DNA of 64,000 nucleotides from Candidatus Parcubacteria bacterium (lineage in GTDB: Bacteria; Patescibacteria; ABY1; UBA1558; GWA2-36-10), in the NCBI GenBank assembly GCA_018669975.1, contig JABHSK010000005.1, forward strand, positions 62,001 to 126,000. Reading direction: 5' to 3'. The number at the start of each line of letters is the position of its first letter. Position 1 is the first letter of the stretch. Both the position numbers and the translations under genes were made by a program. The notes under the pieces were generated by a model. That model was given only the letters and a program-made list of their open reading frames with translations, did not search any database and was not told where the DNA came from. This document shows, in pieces, positions 8,828-17,352 of this stretch.

Positions 8828-9028
8828 ATGGCCAAAAAAATGCCTGATCAGAACAAGGGCTTTGATCGCGATGATCTTGTAGATAGTGCTACTGGTGATG
8901 AGTTAACGAATACTCAGAGAGGATCTGGGGAGCATGAAGCCATCTATGGTCAAGAAGATGTCAGTAATTCTGATGTTTCCTGGACAGGTAATGATGATGA
9001 TAGTGTTTCGCCATTTTTCGATGGGTAA
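8828..9028 (+). CDS. Small acidic protein of unknown function
   Basis: The 66-residue product is strongly acidic and hydrophilic, rich in Asp, Glu, Gly, Ser and Asn, and probably disordered. It ends in SPFFDG. The ribosome binding site AAGGAGG starts within the stop codon of the preceding gene, which shows translational coupling. No family is recognised. The acidic composition next to a basic/helical partner could suggest an interacting pair, but this is only inference. A hairpin without T tract follows the stop. Confidence 0.7.
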   Translation: MAKKMPDQNKGFDRDDLVDSATGDELTNTQRGSGEHEAIYGQEDVSNSDVSWTGNDDDSVSPFFDG

Positions 9029-9034
9029 CAGTCA

Positions 9035-9061
9035 TGGGCGGTTTGATTTTCAAATCGCCCA
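9035..9061 (+). other. 3' hairpin after the small gene pair
   Basis: TGGGCG-G-TTTGA / TCAAA-T-CGCCCA with loop TTT (9035-9061) has no T tract behind it. It may stabilise the mRNA 3' end or act as a weak terminator. Confidence 0.5.
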
Positions 9062-9133
9062 GTATTAGAAATAAAGCATTGATATATATTTTAACGTGTG
9101 TTAAATTGATTTTAACAATTAATCAACAATAGT

Positions 9134-10630
9134 ATGGATTTATTAATAAAAACTAAATCAGAAGACATAATGGAGGCCGAGGTATTATTTGTGCCTGTTT
9201 TAGAAGACGAACAAGCAATAAAGAATACAATTAAAAGCTTGCAATATGATGATCAAGCATGGGTATTGGATAAAATGTCCAAAGAAAAGTTTACAGGTAA
9301 AAAAGATCAGATATTAATTATGCCCGACGATGAGCAGGTGGTGATTTTTATTGGCACCGGACAAGCTGCTAAATTGTCTGTAGAAGATTGGCGTCAGATA
9401 GCTGGACAGGTGGTTGCATATTTAAAAAGATACTCAGCTCAGAGTATAGCTATGGTAGCCTCTCATTGGCTTAAAGGTAATCAAAATGTTAGAGCTTTGA
9501 CTCAGGCTATGGCAGAAGGTATTCTATTGGCTGGTTATGATTTTGATAAATATAAAAAAGAGGATTCTAGTAAAATTAAACTAAACCTTGAAAAAGTTTT
9601 TGTCTTAGCTAAAGCCAACCAAAGAGTAAAATTAAAACAGGGTTGGCAGGTAGGTCTATGGTTAGCAGAGGGCACTATTAAAGCCAGGGACTTAGTTAAT
9701 GAGCCAGCTAGTGTGATGACTCCTACTTATTTAGCTAGACAAGCTGAACAAATAGCCAAAGTTAATAAAAGTATATCAGCAAAGATTTTGGAAAAAGCCC
9801 AGGTTAAAAAAATGGGCATGAATGCTTTTTTAGCAGTTGATCAAGGTTCTAGTCAGGTGCCAAAGTTTATTCATTTGATATACAAGCCTACTGGCCGCAC
9901 TAAAGACAAAATAGCCATTGTTGGTAAAGGAGTAACTTTTGATAGCGGTGGATTAAATATAAAGACCGGAGATTCCATGGAGCAGATGAAGATAGATATG
10001 GGAGGCGCAGCCACAGTGGTGGGATTATTTTCTGTGCTAGCTCAATTAAAGCCAAAGGTGGAGGTTCATGGAGTTATTGCTGCCTGTGAGAATATGCCTT
10101 CTGGAGCTGCTATTAAGCCAGGAGATATTGTTAAGAATATGCAGGGCAAGAGCATAGAAATAGGCAACACTGATGCTGAAGGTCGAGTGACCATGGCTGA
10201 TTCATTGGCCTACGCTCAAAAGCAAGGTATCAGCAAGGTGGTGGATTTAGCTACTTTAACTGGTGCTGTGATGGCAGCTTTGGGTACGGATTATGCCGGT
10301 TTATTTGCTAATGATGAAAAGCTGGCTAAAGGTCTATTGAAGGCTGGGGATGTTTCTGGTGAAAATCTTTGGTTATTACCACTACCGTTGGAATATAAGA
10401 AACTTAATCAAAGTAAAGTAGCGGATATTAAAAACATACCTAGTACTAGGTATGGAGGAGCTATTACAGCAGCTTTATTTTTGCAGGAATTTATTGAAGA
10501 GGATGTAAAGTGGGCTCATCTAGATATAGCTGCACCAGTTTATGCTGAAAAACCAATGAATAGTTATACACCTGTAGGAGGAGTTGGTTTTGGAGTGCGT
10601 ACACTATTTGAGTGGCTTAATATTTTATAG
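9134..10630 (+). CDS. pepA: Leucyl aminopeptidase, M17 family
   Basis: This is a cytosolic hexameric aminopeptidase that uses two metal ions and removes N-terminal residues from peptides. The catalytic C-terminal domain carries VGKGVTFDSGG near residue 264, the DMGGAATVVG segment near 286, and the signature NTDAEGRVTMADSLAYA near 342, which supplies metal ligands and the catalytic Arg. The N-terminal macro-like domain is present, and 498 residues is the normal length. The gene stands alone between a hairpin and a GC-rich terminator. In a CPR cell it would recycle scavenged peptides (inference). Confidence 0.95.
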   Translation: MDLLIKTKSEDIMEAEVLFVPVLEDEQAIKNTIKSLQYDDQAWVLDKMSKEKFTGKKDQILIMPDDEQVVIFIGTGQAAKLSVEDWRQIAGQVVAYLKRYSAQSIAMVASHWLKGNQNVRALTQAMAEGILLAGYDFDKYKKEDSSKIKLNLEKVFVLAKANQRVKLKQGWQVGLWLAEGTIKARDLVNEPASVMTPTYLARQAEQIAKVNKSISAKILEKAQVKKMGMNAFLAVDQGSSQVPKFIHLIYKPTGRTKDKIAIVGKGVTFDSGGLNIKTGDSMEQMKIDMGGAATVVGLFSVLAQLKPKVEVHGVIAACENMPSGAAIKPGDIVKNMQGKSIEIGNTDAEGRVTMADSLAYAQKQGISKVVDLATLTGAVMAALGTDYAGLFANDEKLAKGLLKAGDVSGENLWLLPLPLEYKKLNQSKVADIKNIPSTRYGGAITAALFLQEFIEEDVKWAHLDIAAPVYAEKPMNSYTPVGGVGFGVRTLFEWLNIL

Positions 10631-10640
10631 GATATATTTT

Positions 10641-10671
10641 ACCCAGCCCCGAGAGGGGCTGGGTTTTTTTA
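10641..10671 (+). terminator. Intrinsic terminator between pepA and pth
   Basis: A 10-bp perfect stem ACCCAGCCCC / GGGGCTGGGT with loop GAGA (10641-10664) followed by T. The convergent pth gene ends inside its T tract (10669). Confidence 0.93.
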
Positions 10672-11223
10672 ATTGTATTTATTAGAAGCTTGTTCGAATC
10701 CTTTATCTAATAATGTTTCTATAATCAAGTGGCTAGTATCTATGATTTCTGAAAGTTTCTTTTTTTCTTCAGAGTTAAATTTTTTTAATACAAACTCTTC
10801 GGACTTGCCTTTTTGCGGACCAATACCCATTCTGACTCGTTTAAAATCTTTTGATTTGAGATATTTAATAACATCTTCTATACCTCTGTGTCCACCAGCA
10901 CCGCGCTTCTTAGATAGTCTTATTTTGCCAAATGGTAAATCAATGTCATCATGGATTATTATAATTTTATTAGTTGGTAATTTGTAAAAGCTTTTTAATC
11001 CCCGGACAGCTTTACCAGATTCATTCATGTAAAGGTCAGTCTTGGCTAAAATAATTTTCTCTCTGCCACTTTGAAAATCACTAGTAAAACTATTGGCTTT
11101 TTTATTTTTCTTCCAGCTAAGATTTTTTTTCTCCACCAAAGAATCTAGACTTAAATGTCCAAAATTATGACGGGTGTATTGGTATTCTTTGTCTGGATTT
11201 CCCAAACTAACGATTAGTTTCAT
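10669..11223 (-). CDS. pth: Peptidyl-tRNA hydrolase
   Basis: Pth cleaves the ester bond of peptidyl-tRNAs that drop off the ribosome. The 184-residue product shows VSLGNPDKEYQYTRHNFGH with the catalytic His near residue 20, MNESGKAV near 67, and HDDIDLPFGKIRL near 91 with the catalytic Asp. The length is normal. It ends the minus-strand cluster LCP-der-pth and lies 9 bases after der. Confidence 0.96.
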   Translation of the reverse strand: MKLIVSLGNPDKEYQYTRHNFGHLSLDSLVEKKNLSWKKNKKANSFTSDFQSGREKIILAKTDLYMNESGKAVRGLKSFYKLPTNKIIIIHDDIDLPFGKIRLSKKRGAGGHRGIEDVIKYLKSKDFKRVRMGIGPQKGKSEEFVLKKFNSEEKKKLSEIIDTSHLIIETLLDKGFEQASNKYN

Positions 11224-11232
11224 AACTTAATC

Positions 11233-12594
11233 TTAATTTTTATCCTGTACATTCTGGCTTTTTTTGACATATATTTTTATAGGAACACCCAGAAAACCAA
11301 ATTTATATCTTAAATTTTTCTCAATAAACCTTAGGTAAGAATCATGTAGGTCTGCCTTAAAATTTATTTTAATAGCAAATGTAGGGGGATTGGTGTGGAG
11401 TTGTCTAAGGGTATAGATATAAGGATGTTTTTCGCCTTTTCCGCGAGATGGTTTATGCCTTTTGACGATTTTTTTAAGCAATTTATCCAAGGCGTTTTCA
11501 CTAATAGTACGGTTTTTCTCTTCAAATACATTTACCATGCTAGTTAACAACCTTTTAATGCGGATTTTTTCTGTAGCAGAGGTAAACAATAGAGGTGCCC
11601 AGGTAATAAAAGGGAAAAATCTTTTATAATAGTTTTCAAATTCTTGTACAGTGTCAGTTTTTTTGTCAGGAATCAAATCCCACTTGTTGGCTAAAATTAT
11701 GATACCAGTGCCAACTTCATTGGCTTCCTCTATTAGATGTTTGTCTTGCCAACTCAATCTTTTACTGACATCGGTCACGAGGACAATTAGATCAGATTTT
11801 TTGATACTAAGCAGGCTTTGTTCAACGCTTTGTTTTTCAAAGGCATCTTTAGATCGCCTGCTTTGGCGACGCATACCAGCTGTATCTATTAATATTATCT
11901 TCTGTCCTTCAAAATTAAACTCAATATCTTGGGAATCTCTAGTGGTGTGTGGCGTTGAAGACACTATTACTCTTTCTTCGCCTAATATTGCATTGATAAG
12001 AGAGGATTTGCCTACGTTTGGTTTGCCAACAATAGCTACTCGAATTACTGGTATATCTTCATCGACTGATGTTTTGACTTTTTTCTTTGGTATTTTTTTT
12101 AATCTTTTAACTATTTCGTCTAACAAGTCCCCAGTACCAACGCCACTAGCAGCAGAAACAGGCCAAGGCTTACCTAGATTTAGTTTGTAGAACTCAGCAA
12201 TAGATTGACGTAGTTTATTATTATCAGCTTTATTGGCTATCAAGAGTAGTGGTTTCTTGGCTTTTTTAAATTGTTTAGCTAACTCTATATCAGCTGGCAT
12301 TAGTCCAGTCTTTGTATCTATAACCATTAAAACAAGGTCAGCTTCATCGATTGCCAGTTTAGCTTGGTGACTAATCTGTTGGTCTATATCGTCACCAGTA
12401 GTTTTTTCCAAACCCCCAGTATCTATCAAATCAAAATCTAAGTCCTTCCAAGAACAAAGGGTGTAGTTCCTATCTCTAGTTGTACCGGCAACCGTTGAGG
12501 TAATGGCTTTTTTACTGTTAGCCAACTTATTGAATAAAGTTGATTTACCTACATTGATTCTGCCAACAATGGCTACCTTATATAAATTAGACAT
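11233..12594 (-). CDS. der: Ribosome biogenesis GTPase Der (EngA)
   Basis: Der has two tandem GTPase domains and acts in 50S subunit assembly. The first G domain begins with VGRINVGKSTL near residue 9, with DTGG near 58 and NKAD near 119. The second begins with VGKPNVGKSSL near 188, with DTAGMRR and NKWD. A C-terminal KH-like domain completes the 453-residue protein. The first P-loop has Arg-Ile instead of the common Arg-Pro, a minor change. It is cotranscribed with the LCP gene (2-base gap) and pth. Confidence 0.97.
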   Translation of the reverse strand: MSNLYKVAIVGRINVGKSTLFNKLANSKKAITSTVAGTTRDRNYTLCSWKDLDFDLIDTGGLEKTTGDDIDQQISHQAKLAIDEADLVLMVIDTKTGLMPADIELAKQFKKAKKPLLLIANKADNNKLRQSIAEFYKLNLGKPWPVSAASGVGTGDLLDEIVKRLKKIPKKKVKTSVDEDIPVIRVAIVGKPNVGKSSLINAILGEERVIVSSTPHTTRDSQDIEFNFEGQKIILIDTAGMRRQSRRSKDAFEKQSVEQSLLSIKKSDLIVLVTDVSKRLSWQDKHLIEEANEVGTGIIILANKWDLIPDKKTDTVQEFENYYKRFFPFITWAPLLFTSATEKIRIKRLLTSMVNVFEEKNRTISENALDKLLKKIVKRHKPSRGKGEKHPYIYTLRQLHTNPPTFAIKINFKADLHDSYLRFIEKNLRYKFGFLGVPIKIYVKKSQNVQDKN

Positions 12595-12596
12595 AT

Positions 12597-14195
12597 TTAT
12601 TCTTCTATTATTATAGCATCAGTAGAGGAAGTTGTAGAGGCATTAAGTAAGGATGGGTCAATAGTAGCTATTATTTCTGCATCTTCTATTGGCTTATGAT
12701 CCATACCTAGTACTACTAAAAAGTCCAATTTTTTTAGTTCTCCATCATCATTTTTAATGCCCCATGAGGAAGCAATAACTGAATCAGAGTATTCTAGGGG
12801 CGGTTGATTATTTACTTTGGTTTGAAATATAGATTCTAATGTTTTAGCTGTTTGTGGTTTATCTTCATTATATTGGTAAATTACGGTGGTTATCTTATCT
12901 TGAGAGACAGCATTGCCGTATCTAATAATATCAACCCCCATTTGTTCTAGATGATTGACGGCTTCTAGGGCTAGGCCAGGCACATCAGTACCATTTTGTA
13001 TAACGATATTAGAATTTTCAGAGTATGATTTACCTAGATCAAAGATATTGTGAACCAGCATTTGTATTTGCTCAAAATTACCTGTTACAGGCTGTAAAAT
13101 ATAAGCGCCGTCAGCTTGTGCGATGCCAGCTTTAAGGTGTCCACCTGGATTGTCATTAATTGATTGGCTAATTATCTGTTGTGTGTTAATGCCCTTAGCC
13201 ATGTGTACTAGCTTAACTGCTTCCCAGGGTTCTAGGTCAGTAGTGGTATATTGATTAAATAATGAAAACAGACTGGTAATTTTTTGAGGATTTATCAGAG
13301 TATTAAAAGATGTTAATTTATCTTTAGCAGCCATGAGTATGTTTTGTTGTCTCTTGATACGGGCAAAGTCTGAGCCTTCTCCATTGTTACCGTGTCTTGA
13401 ACGAGCATAGCGTAGAGCAGTTAGTCCAGGCATTATTTGTGCGCCAGCATCAAAGGAAACGGTCTGCCATTTTTCATCATAGGTTGGGAATTGTGCGTCT
13501 ACAAAACTTGTAGTCACGTCGATTTCTATACCATCAACGGCATCTATCATTTTTATGAAGCCATTAAAATCTACAGCTGCAAAATAATGTATAGGCATAT
13601 CTAAAGTTTCAGACAATACTTCCTTTACTAGGGAGCCACCGCTACCAAGCTCTTGTTGTTCGCCTATAGTGTAGATGGAGTTTACTTTACGGTAATTATT
13701 TTTTTCTAGGGGCACTATCATGTCTCGTGGTACAGAAAAAACAGCAGATTGTTTGGTAGAAGGTTTAAAGCTAGCAATAATGATTGTATCAGTTAAGTAT
13801 GGTCCATTGTGACCAGGTCCACCCATACCCAATAAAACAAAGTTGATCCGATCTTCTTTTTCACCAGCTAGGTGTTTTTCTTTGCTAGAAATTATATTAG
13901 TTATTTGACGAATTAAATATCCATTTTTTATGCCGGATAAAAAATTATTATTGTCAGAAGATAGTGTCAAACTAGATAGGCTAAACAAAATAATAAGCAC
14001 TATAAAAAAGCAGGAAAATTTTTTTCTACCAGATGTTTTTCTGGTTTTCTTTCCTGATATTTTCTTCTTGGGTTTTTTTATCAAGTGGGACGCCTTGGAA
14101 GGACTATTGTCTTCTATGTGGACATTTTGTACTGGGCGTTCAACTGATTCATTCTCCAAGAGATTTATCTTACGTTTTTTGAAATCCCTACCCAT
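12597..14195 (-). CDS. LytR-CpsA-Psr (LCP) family protein with LytR_C domain
   Basis: LCP proteins transfer lipid-linked glycopolymers to peptidoglycan or surface acceptors. The 532-residue product has a Lys-rich cytoplasmic N-terminus (about 60 residues) and one transmembrane helix (about 61-82). The extracellular LCP domain starts at NFVLLGMGGPGH near 116 and contains VFSVPRDM and the Arg-rich RYARSRHGNNGEGSDFAR segment near 263. A LytR_C domain (NIVIQNGTDVPGLA, from about 398) follows. It is the first gene of the LCP-der-pth unit. The polymer substrate cannot be told. Confidence 0.9.
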   Translation of the reverse strand: MGRDFKKRKINLLENESVERPVQNVHIEDNSPSKASHLIKKPKKKISGKKTRKTSGRKKFSCFFIVLIILFSLSSLTLSSDNNNFLSGIKNGYLIRQITNIISSKEKHLAGEKEDRINFVLLGMGGPGHNGPYLTDTIIIASFKPSTKQSAVFSVPRDMIVPLEKNNYRKVNSIYTIGEQQELGSGGSLVKEVLSETLDMPIHYFAAVDFNGFIKMIDAVDGIEIDVTTSFVDAQFPTYDEKWQTVSFDAGAQIMPGLTALRYARSRHGNNGEGSDFARIKRQQNILMAAKDKLTSFNTLINPQKITSLFSLFNQYTTTDLEPWEAVKLVHMAKGINTQQIISQSINDNPGGHLKAGIAQADGAYILQPVTGNFEQIQMLVHNIFDLGKSYSENSNIVIQNGTDVPGLALEAVNHLEQMGVDIIRYGNAVSQDKITTVIYQYNEDKPQTAKTLESIFQTKVNNQPPLEYSDSVIASSWGIKNDDGELKKLDFLVVLGMDHKPIEDAEIIATIDPSLLNASTTSSTDAIIIEE

Positions 14196-14240
14196 TCAAT
14201 TGTGATTTTATTCACTTATTTCTTTAAATAAAGCAAATGA

Positions 14241-14269
14241 ATTATACTAGGAAAAGGTGTCAAAGTCAA
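14241..14269 (-). promoter_or_regulatory. Predicted promoter of the LCP-der-pth unit
   Basis: On the minus strand TTGACT (14269-14264), a 17-base spacer and a perfect TATAAT (14246-14241) lie about 45 bases before the LCP start. Confidence 0.7.
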
Positions 14270-14328
14270 TCATTGTCTAACTGGTGGTTTTGGGTTAAAA
14301 TTGCTAGATAAAATAGGCTTTTTTGCAT

Positions 14329-14357
14329 TTGATTTTAATTATATCTTTGTGTATAAT
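14329..14357 (+). promoter_or_regulatory. Predicted promoter of lepB-hisS
   Basis: TTGATT (14329-14334), a 17-base spacer and TATAAT (14352-14357), divergent from the LCP promoter. A second TATAAT-like box lies closer to the start codon. Confidence 0.6.
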
Positions 14358-14390
14358 AACCCTACTGTATTATAATTTTAAACTAATTTT

Positions 14391-15059
14391 ATGGAGCAAG
14401 GTCAGGATTTAAAAAAAGAAAACTCAGAGAAGAATTCAGCAGATGCCACACCAGATAAAGACGATTTTGATATGAGTCATTTTTCGGATGAGGATGATGA
14501 GGGTATAGTTAGTAACTGGGCTAAGAAATTCGGTCTATTAATATTTGAGGTTGTTAAAGTTGTATTAATTTCTCTAGCTATTATTTTACCAATCAGATTA
14601 TTTTTGGTGCAGCCTTTTTATGTGGACGGTGCTTCAATGGAGCCAAATTTTTATAATAAAGAATATTTGATTATTGATGAGATATCTTATCGATTTAATG
14701 AACCACAACGAGGTGAAGTGGTAGTTCTGAAGAATCCAAAAGACACCAGAGTTTATTTTATAAAAAGAATTGTAGGTTTACCAGGAGAGACTGTAGAGAT
14801 TAAAGATGGCAAGGTGTCTATAGATGGTAAGATTTTAAATGAGGCCTATATTGAACATTTATCTTCGCAGAGTCATGAAGCTTTGACTTTAGCAGAAAAT
14901 GATTATTTTGTTATGGGTGACAATAGGGCAAATAGTTATGATTCTAGAACAATTGGCCCGGTCAATAGAGATTATGTTATTGGTAGAGTCTGGTTCAGGG
15001 GTTGGCCTCTAGACAGGTTTAATACTTTTAATCTGCCAATTTATGAATTTATGAATTAA
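14391..15059 (+). CDS. lepB: Signal peptidase I
   Basis: LepB removes signal peptides from exported proteins on the outer face of the membrane. It has an acidic cytoplasmic N-terminus of about 45 residues and one transmembrane helix (about 50-72). The nucleophile Ser82 lies in VDGASMEPN, and the general base Lys125 in YFIKRIVGLPGE. The C-terminal box is GDNRANSYDSR near 176. At 222 residues it is a typical Gram-positive-like form. The many secreted proteins in this window would be its clients. hisS follows 12 bases later. Confidence 0.95.
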   Translation: MEQGQDLKKENSEKNSADATPDKDDFDMSHFSDEDDEGIVSNWAKKFGLLIFEVVKVVLISLAIILPIRLFLVQPFYVDGASMEPNFYNKEYLIIDEISYRFNEPQRGEVVVLKNPKDTRVYFIKRIVGLPGETVEIKDGKVSIDGKILNEAYIEHLSSQSHEALTLAENDYFVMGDNRANSYDSRTIGPVNRDYVIGRVWFRGWPLDRFNTFNLPIYEFMN

Positions 15060-15071
15060 TATTTAAATACT

Positions 15072-16394
15072 ATGCCAAAAATAAAGAAAGCAAAAAAATC
15101 TCGTGTCCAATTAGTTAAAGGCATGAAAGATATCTTGGCCGATGAACAGGTTTATTGGTCTGTGATTAGGGATAAAGTAACTGAGATGGCTAAAAATTAT
15201 GGTTTTTCTCGTATTGATACACCCGTGGTTGAGTTTACCAGCCTTTTTAAAAGAACTATTGGTGAAGAAACTGATGTTGTTAGCAAAGAAATGTATTCCT
15301 TCGTTACTCAGGGTGGTGACAAACTTTCTTTGCGTCCTGAGAATACAGCCGGAGTAGTTAGGAGTTATATAGAACACGGCATGCTTAATTTACCACAACC
15401 AGTCAAACTATTTTATATCGGACCACAATTTCGTCATGACAAGCCTCAGGCTGGGCGATATCGTCAATTTTGGCAATTTGGTTTTGAGGCCATTGGTGAT
15501 GAAGATCCAGTTGTAGATGCTCAAATGATAGTCATGTCTTACAGTATTTTGAAAGATTTAGGCTTAGATGTGGAGGTACAGATAAATAGTGTAGGGGACA
15601 GTGAGTGTAGACCACAATACTTAAAGGTGCTTAAACAGTATTACCAAGGTTATAAGAAGGAACTATGTGCGGACTGTACCAAGCGTTTTACTAAAAACAC
15701 GCTTAGATTATTGGATTGTAAGAGTAAAAGATGTAAAGAATTAGCAGACGAAGCTCCTCAATTGGTAGATCATCTGTCAAGTGATTGTAAGAATCATTTT
15801 ATGGCTGTTTTAGAGTATTTAGATGAAATGGACATTAAATATAATCTAAACCCTAAGATAGTTAGAGGTTTGGATTATTATACTAGGACTGCTTGGGAAA
15901 TAGTTGAGTCTGGTGAGAAAGGCAAGCTTAACGCTTTAGGTGGTGGTGGTCGTTATGATGAGCTGGTAGCTTTATTGGGTGGTCGTGAAACACCAGGGGT
16001 TGGCTTTGCCATGGGCATTGAAAGAGTTATTTTAAGCATGCAAGAAGCCAAAACAGAAATAGATAAGACTAAAAGCTGTGATGTTTATGTCGCACAGCTA
16101 GGTACTGAGGCTCGCAAGAAGACGTTAAAACTTTTTGAGGAATTAATAAGTAAAGGTTTTAGTGTGGCTGAGAATATGTCTAAGAAGGGACTTAAGGATC
16201 AATTAGATGCAGCTAATAAAAGAGGGGCGAAATATACTTTGATATTAGGACAAAAAGAAATTGCAGATGATACAATATTGCTTAGAGATATGGAGAGTGG
16301 GGTACAGGAAGTAATTAATTTTAAAAAGATAGACAGAGAATTAACTAAGCGTTTAGAAGCTCTGCAGGTTAAGTTAGCTAAGGTTAAAAAATAG
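15072..16394 (+). CDS. hisS: Histidine-tRNA ligase
   Basis: This class II synthetase charges tRNA-His. Motif 2 and the histidine-binding regions are visible: RPENTAGVVRSY near residue 77, FRHDKPQAGRYRQF near 117 and the HisA box GLDYYTRTAWEI near 262. A Cys-rich insertion near residues 197-225 holds four cysteines (CADC, CKSKRC). The C-terminal anticodon-binding domain starts near 335. The length of 440 is normal. An N-terminal basic segment (KIKKAKKSR) precedes the catalytic core. Confidence 0.96.
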   Translation: MPKIKKAKKSRVQLVKGMKDILADEQVYWSVIRDKVTEMAKNYGFSRIDTPVVEFTSLFKRTIGEETDVVSKEMYSFVTQGGDKLSLRPENTAGVVRSYIEHGMLNLPQPVKLFYIGPQFRHDKPQAGRYRQFWQFGFEAIGDEDPVVDAQMIVMSYSILKDLGLDVEVQINSVGDSECRPQYLKVLKQYYQGYKKELCADCTKRFTKNTLRLLDCKSKRCKELADEAPQLVDHLSSDCKNHFMAVLEYLDEMDIKYNLNPKIVRGLDYYTRTAWEIVESGEKGKLNALGGGGRYDELVALLGGRETPGVGFAMGIERVILSMQEAKTEIDKTKSCDVYVAQLGTEARKKTLKLFEELISKGFSVAENMSKKGLKDQLDAANKRGAKYTLILGQKEIADDTILLRDMESGVQEVINFKKIDRELTKRLEALQVKLAKVKK

Positions 16395-16479
16395 CCTTTT
16401 GGGCCTCTTAAAAAGATGTTCAATAATACACAAGTTTAGTTATTGACTTTTGCTCTAAAATTTGTCATTATAATAGTAA

Positions 16480-16505
16480 GAATAATCGCCTTCGGGCATT
16501 ATTCT
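16480..16505 (+). promoter_or_regulatory. Leader hairpin before rpsU
   Basis: GAATAAT-C-GCC / GGC-ATTATTC around a TTCG tetraloop, followed by TTTG. A weak promoter (TTGACT 16443, 20-base spacer, TATAAT 16469-16474) lies upstream, so the hairpin sits at the very start of the mRNA. It may attenuate or stabilise the S21 transcript. Confidence 0.5.
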
Positions 16506-16552
16506 TTGTACTGATATAATTATTAAAAAACTATAGAAAGGGAGGTGATAGC

Positions 16553-16801
16553 GTGTTGGAGGTTAAAAGAAAGGATACAGAGTCTTTTGAAAGTTTGATT
16601 CGTAGGTTTACTAAGAAAACTATCCAAAGCGGTAAAATTTTACAAGCCAAAAAAATTAGATTTTTTAACAAGAACAAAAGCAAAAGAGAATTGAAAGATA
16701 GTGCTTTGCGAAAACAAAAAATCGGCGACCGTTTTGAATATATGAAAAAAATCGGCAAACTTGACGAAAGTAAGTTTAAACGTGGTAAAAAAAGAAGATA
16801 G
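16553..16801 (+). CDS. rpsU: 30S ribosomal protein S21
   Basis: S21 is a small basic protein bound near the anti-SD end of 16S rRNA. The GTG start at 16553 gives 82 residues; GGAGGTGAT (16541-16549) is placed well before it. The N-terminal EVKRKDTESFESLIRRF pattern is typical of the family, and the C-terminus is a Lys/Arg tail (GKKRR). Among ribosomal genes here it is the only one with a textbook SD, fitting reports that S21 abundance influences SD use (inference). The order rpsU-yqeY matches Firmicutes. Confidence 0.9.
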   Translation: MLEVKRKDTESFESLIRRFTKKTIQSGKILQAKKIRFFNKNKSKRELKDSALRKQKIGDRFEYMKKIGKLDESKFKRGKKRR

Positions 16802-16818
16802 TATAATCGTTAGTTTTT

Positions 16819-16845
16819 GTTTACCAATATAATAAATTGGTAAAC
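16819..16845 (+). other. Inverted repeat between rpsU and yqeY
   Basis: A perfect 10-bp inverted repeat GTTTACCAAT / ATTGGTAAAC with a 7-base AT loop. No T tract follows, so it may be an mRNA processing or stability hairpin, or a protein-binding site. Confidence 0.5.
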
Positions 16846-16877
16846 AGGCTACTAATGAGTATTAATTTCATAAATTC

Positions 16878-17321
16878 ATGTCTCTACAACAGACAATTGA
16901 TGAGAATTTTAAGAAAGCCTTGAAGAATAAGGAGGAAATAAAGGTTTCTGTAATGAGGATGCTCAAGGCAGCCATCAAAAATAAATGCATTGAAGACAAG
17001 AGGGATAGTCTAGATGATAAAGATGTTATGGCCGTTATACAAAAAGAACTCAAAAAACGAAAAGATTCAATAGAGGCTTTTGAAAAAGCAGATCGGCAAG
17101 ATTTGGCAGATAAAGAGAAAAAAGAATTAGAGATTTTGGCAGAATATACGCCAGAAATGATGCCTAAAGAAGAAGTGGCAGCTATTGTGGATGAGGTGAT
17201 AGCGCAAGATAAAGAAGCTAATTTTGGACAAATTATGAAACAAGTAATGACCAAGGTGCAAGGCAAGGCCGAAGGGCAGTTGGTACAGAGTTTGGTCAAA
17301 GAAAAGTTGAACCACAATTAA
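16878..17321 (+). CDS. yqeY: YqeY/GatB-like domain protein
   Basis: The 147-residue, helical and strongly charged product matches the YqeY family, which resembles the C-terminal tRNA-binding tail of GatB. Typical segments are LQQTIDENFKKALKNK at the start, the RMLKAAIKN stretch near 27, and EYTPEMMPKEE near 90, with GQIMKQVMTKVQGKAEG near the end. The exact cellular role of the family is not settled; a tRNA-linked function is assumed. It lies directly downstream of rpsU. Confidence 0.88.
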   Translation: MSLQQTIDENFKKALKNKEEIKVSVMRMLKAAIKNKCIEDKRDSLDDKDVMAVIQKELKKRKDSIEAFEKADRQDLADKEKKELEILAEYTPEMMPKEEVAAIVDEVIAQDKEANFGQIMKQVMTKVQGKAEGQLVQSLVKEKLNHN

Positions 17322-17352
17322 AAAAAATATTTAAATAGTTAAAAATATCCCC

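Noticed and set aside
16868..17317. 149-codon minus-strand frame over yqeY
   Set aside because: It mirrors the yqeY gene, is Ser/Cys-rich like other shadows and has no start signal.
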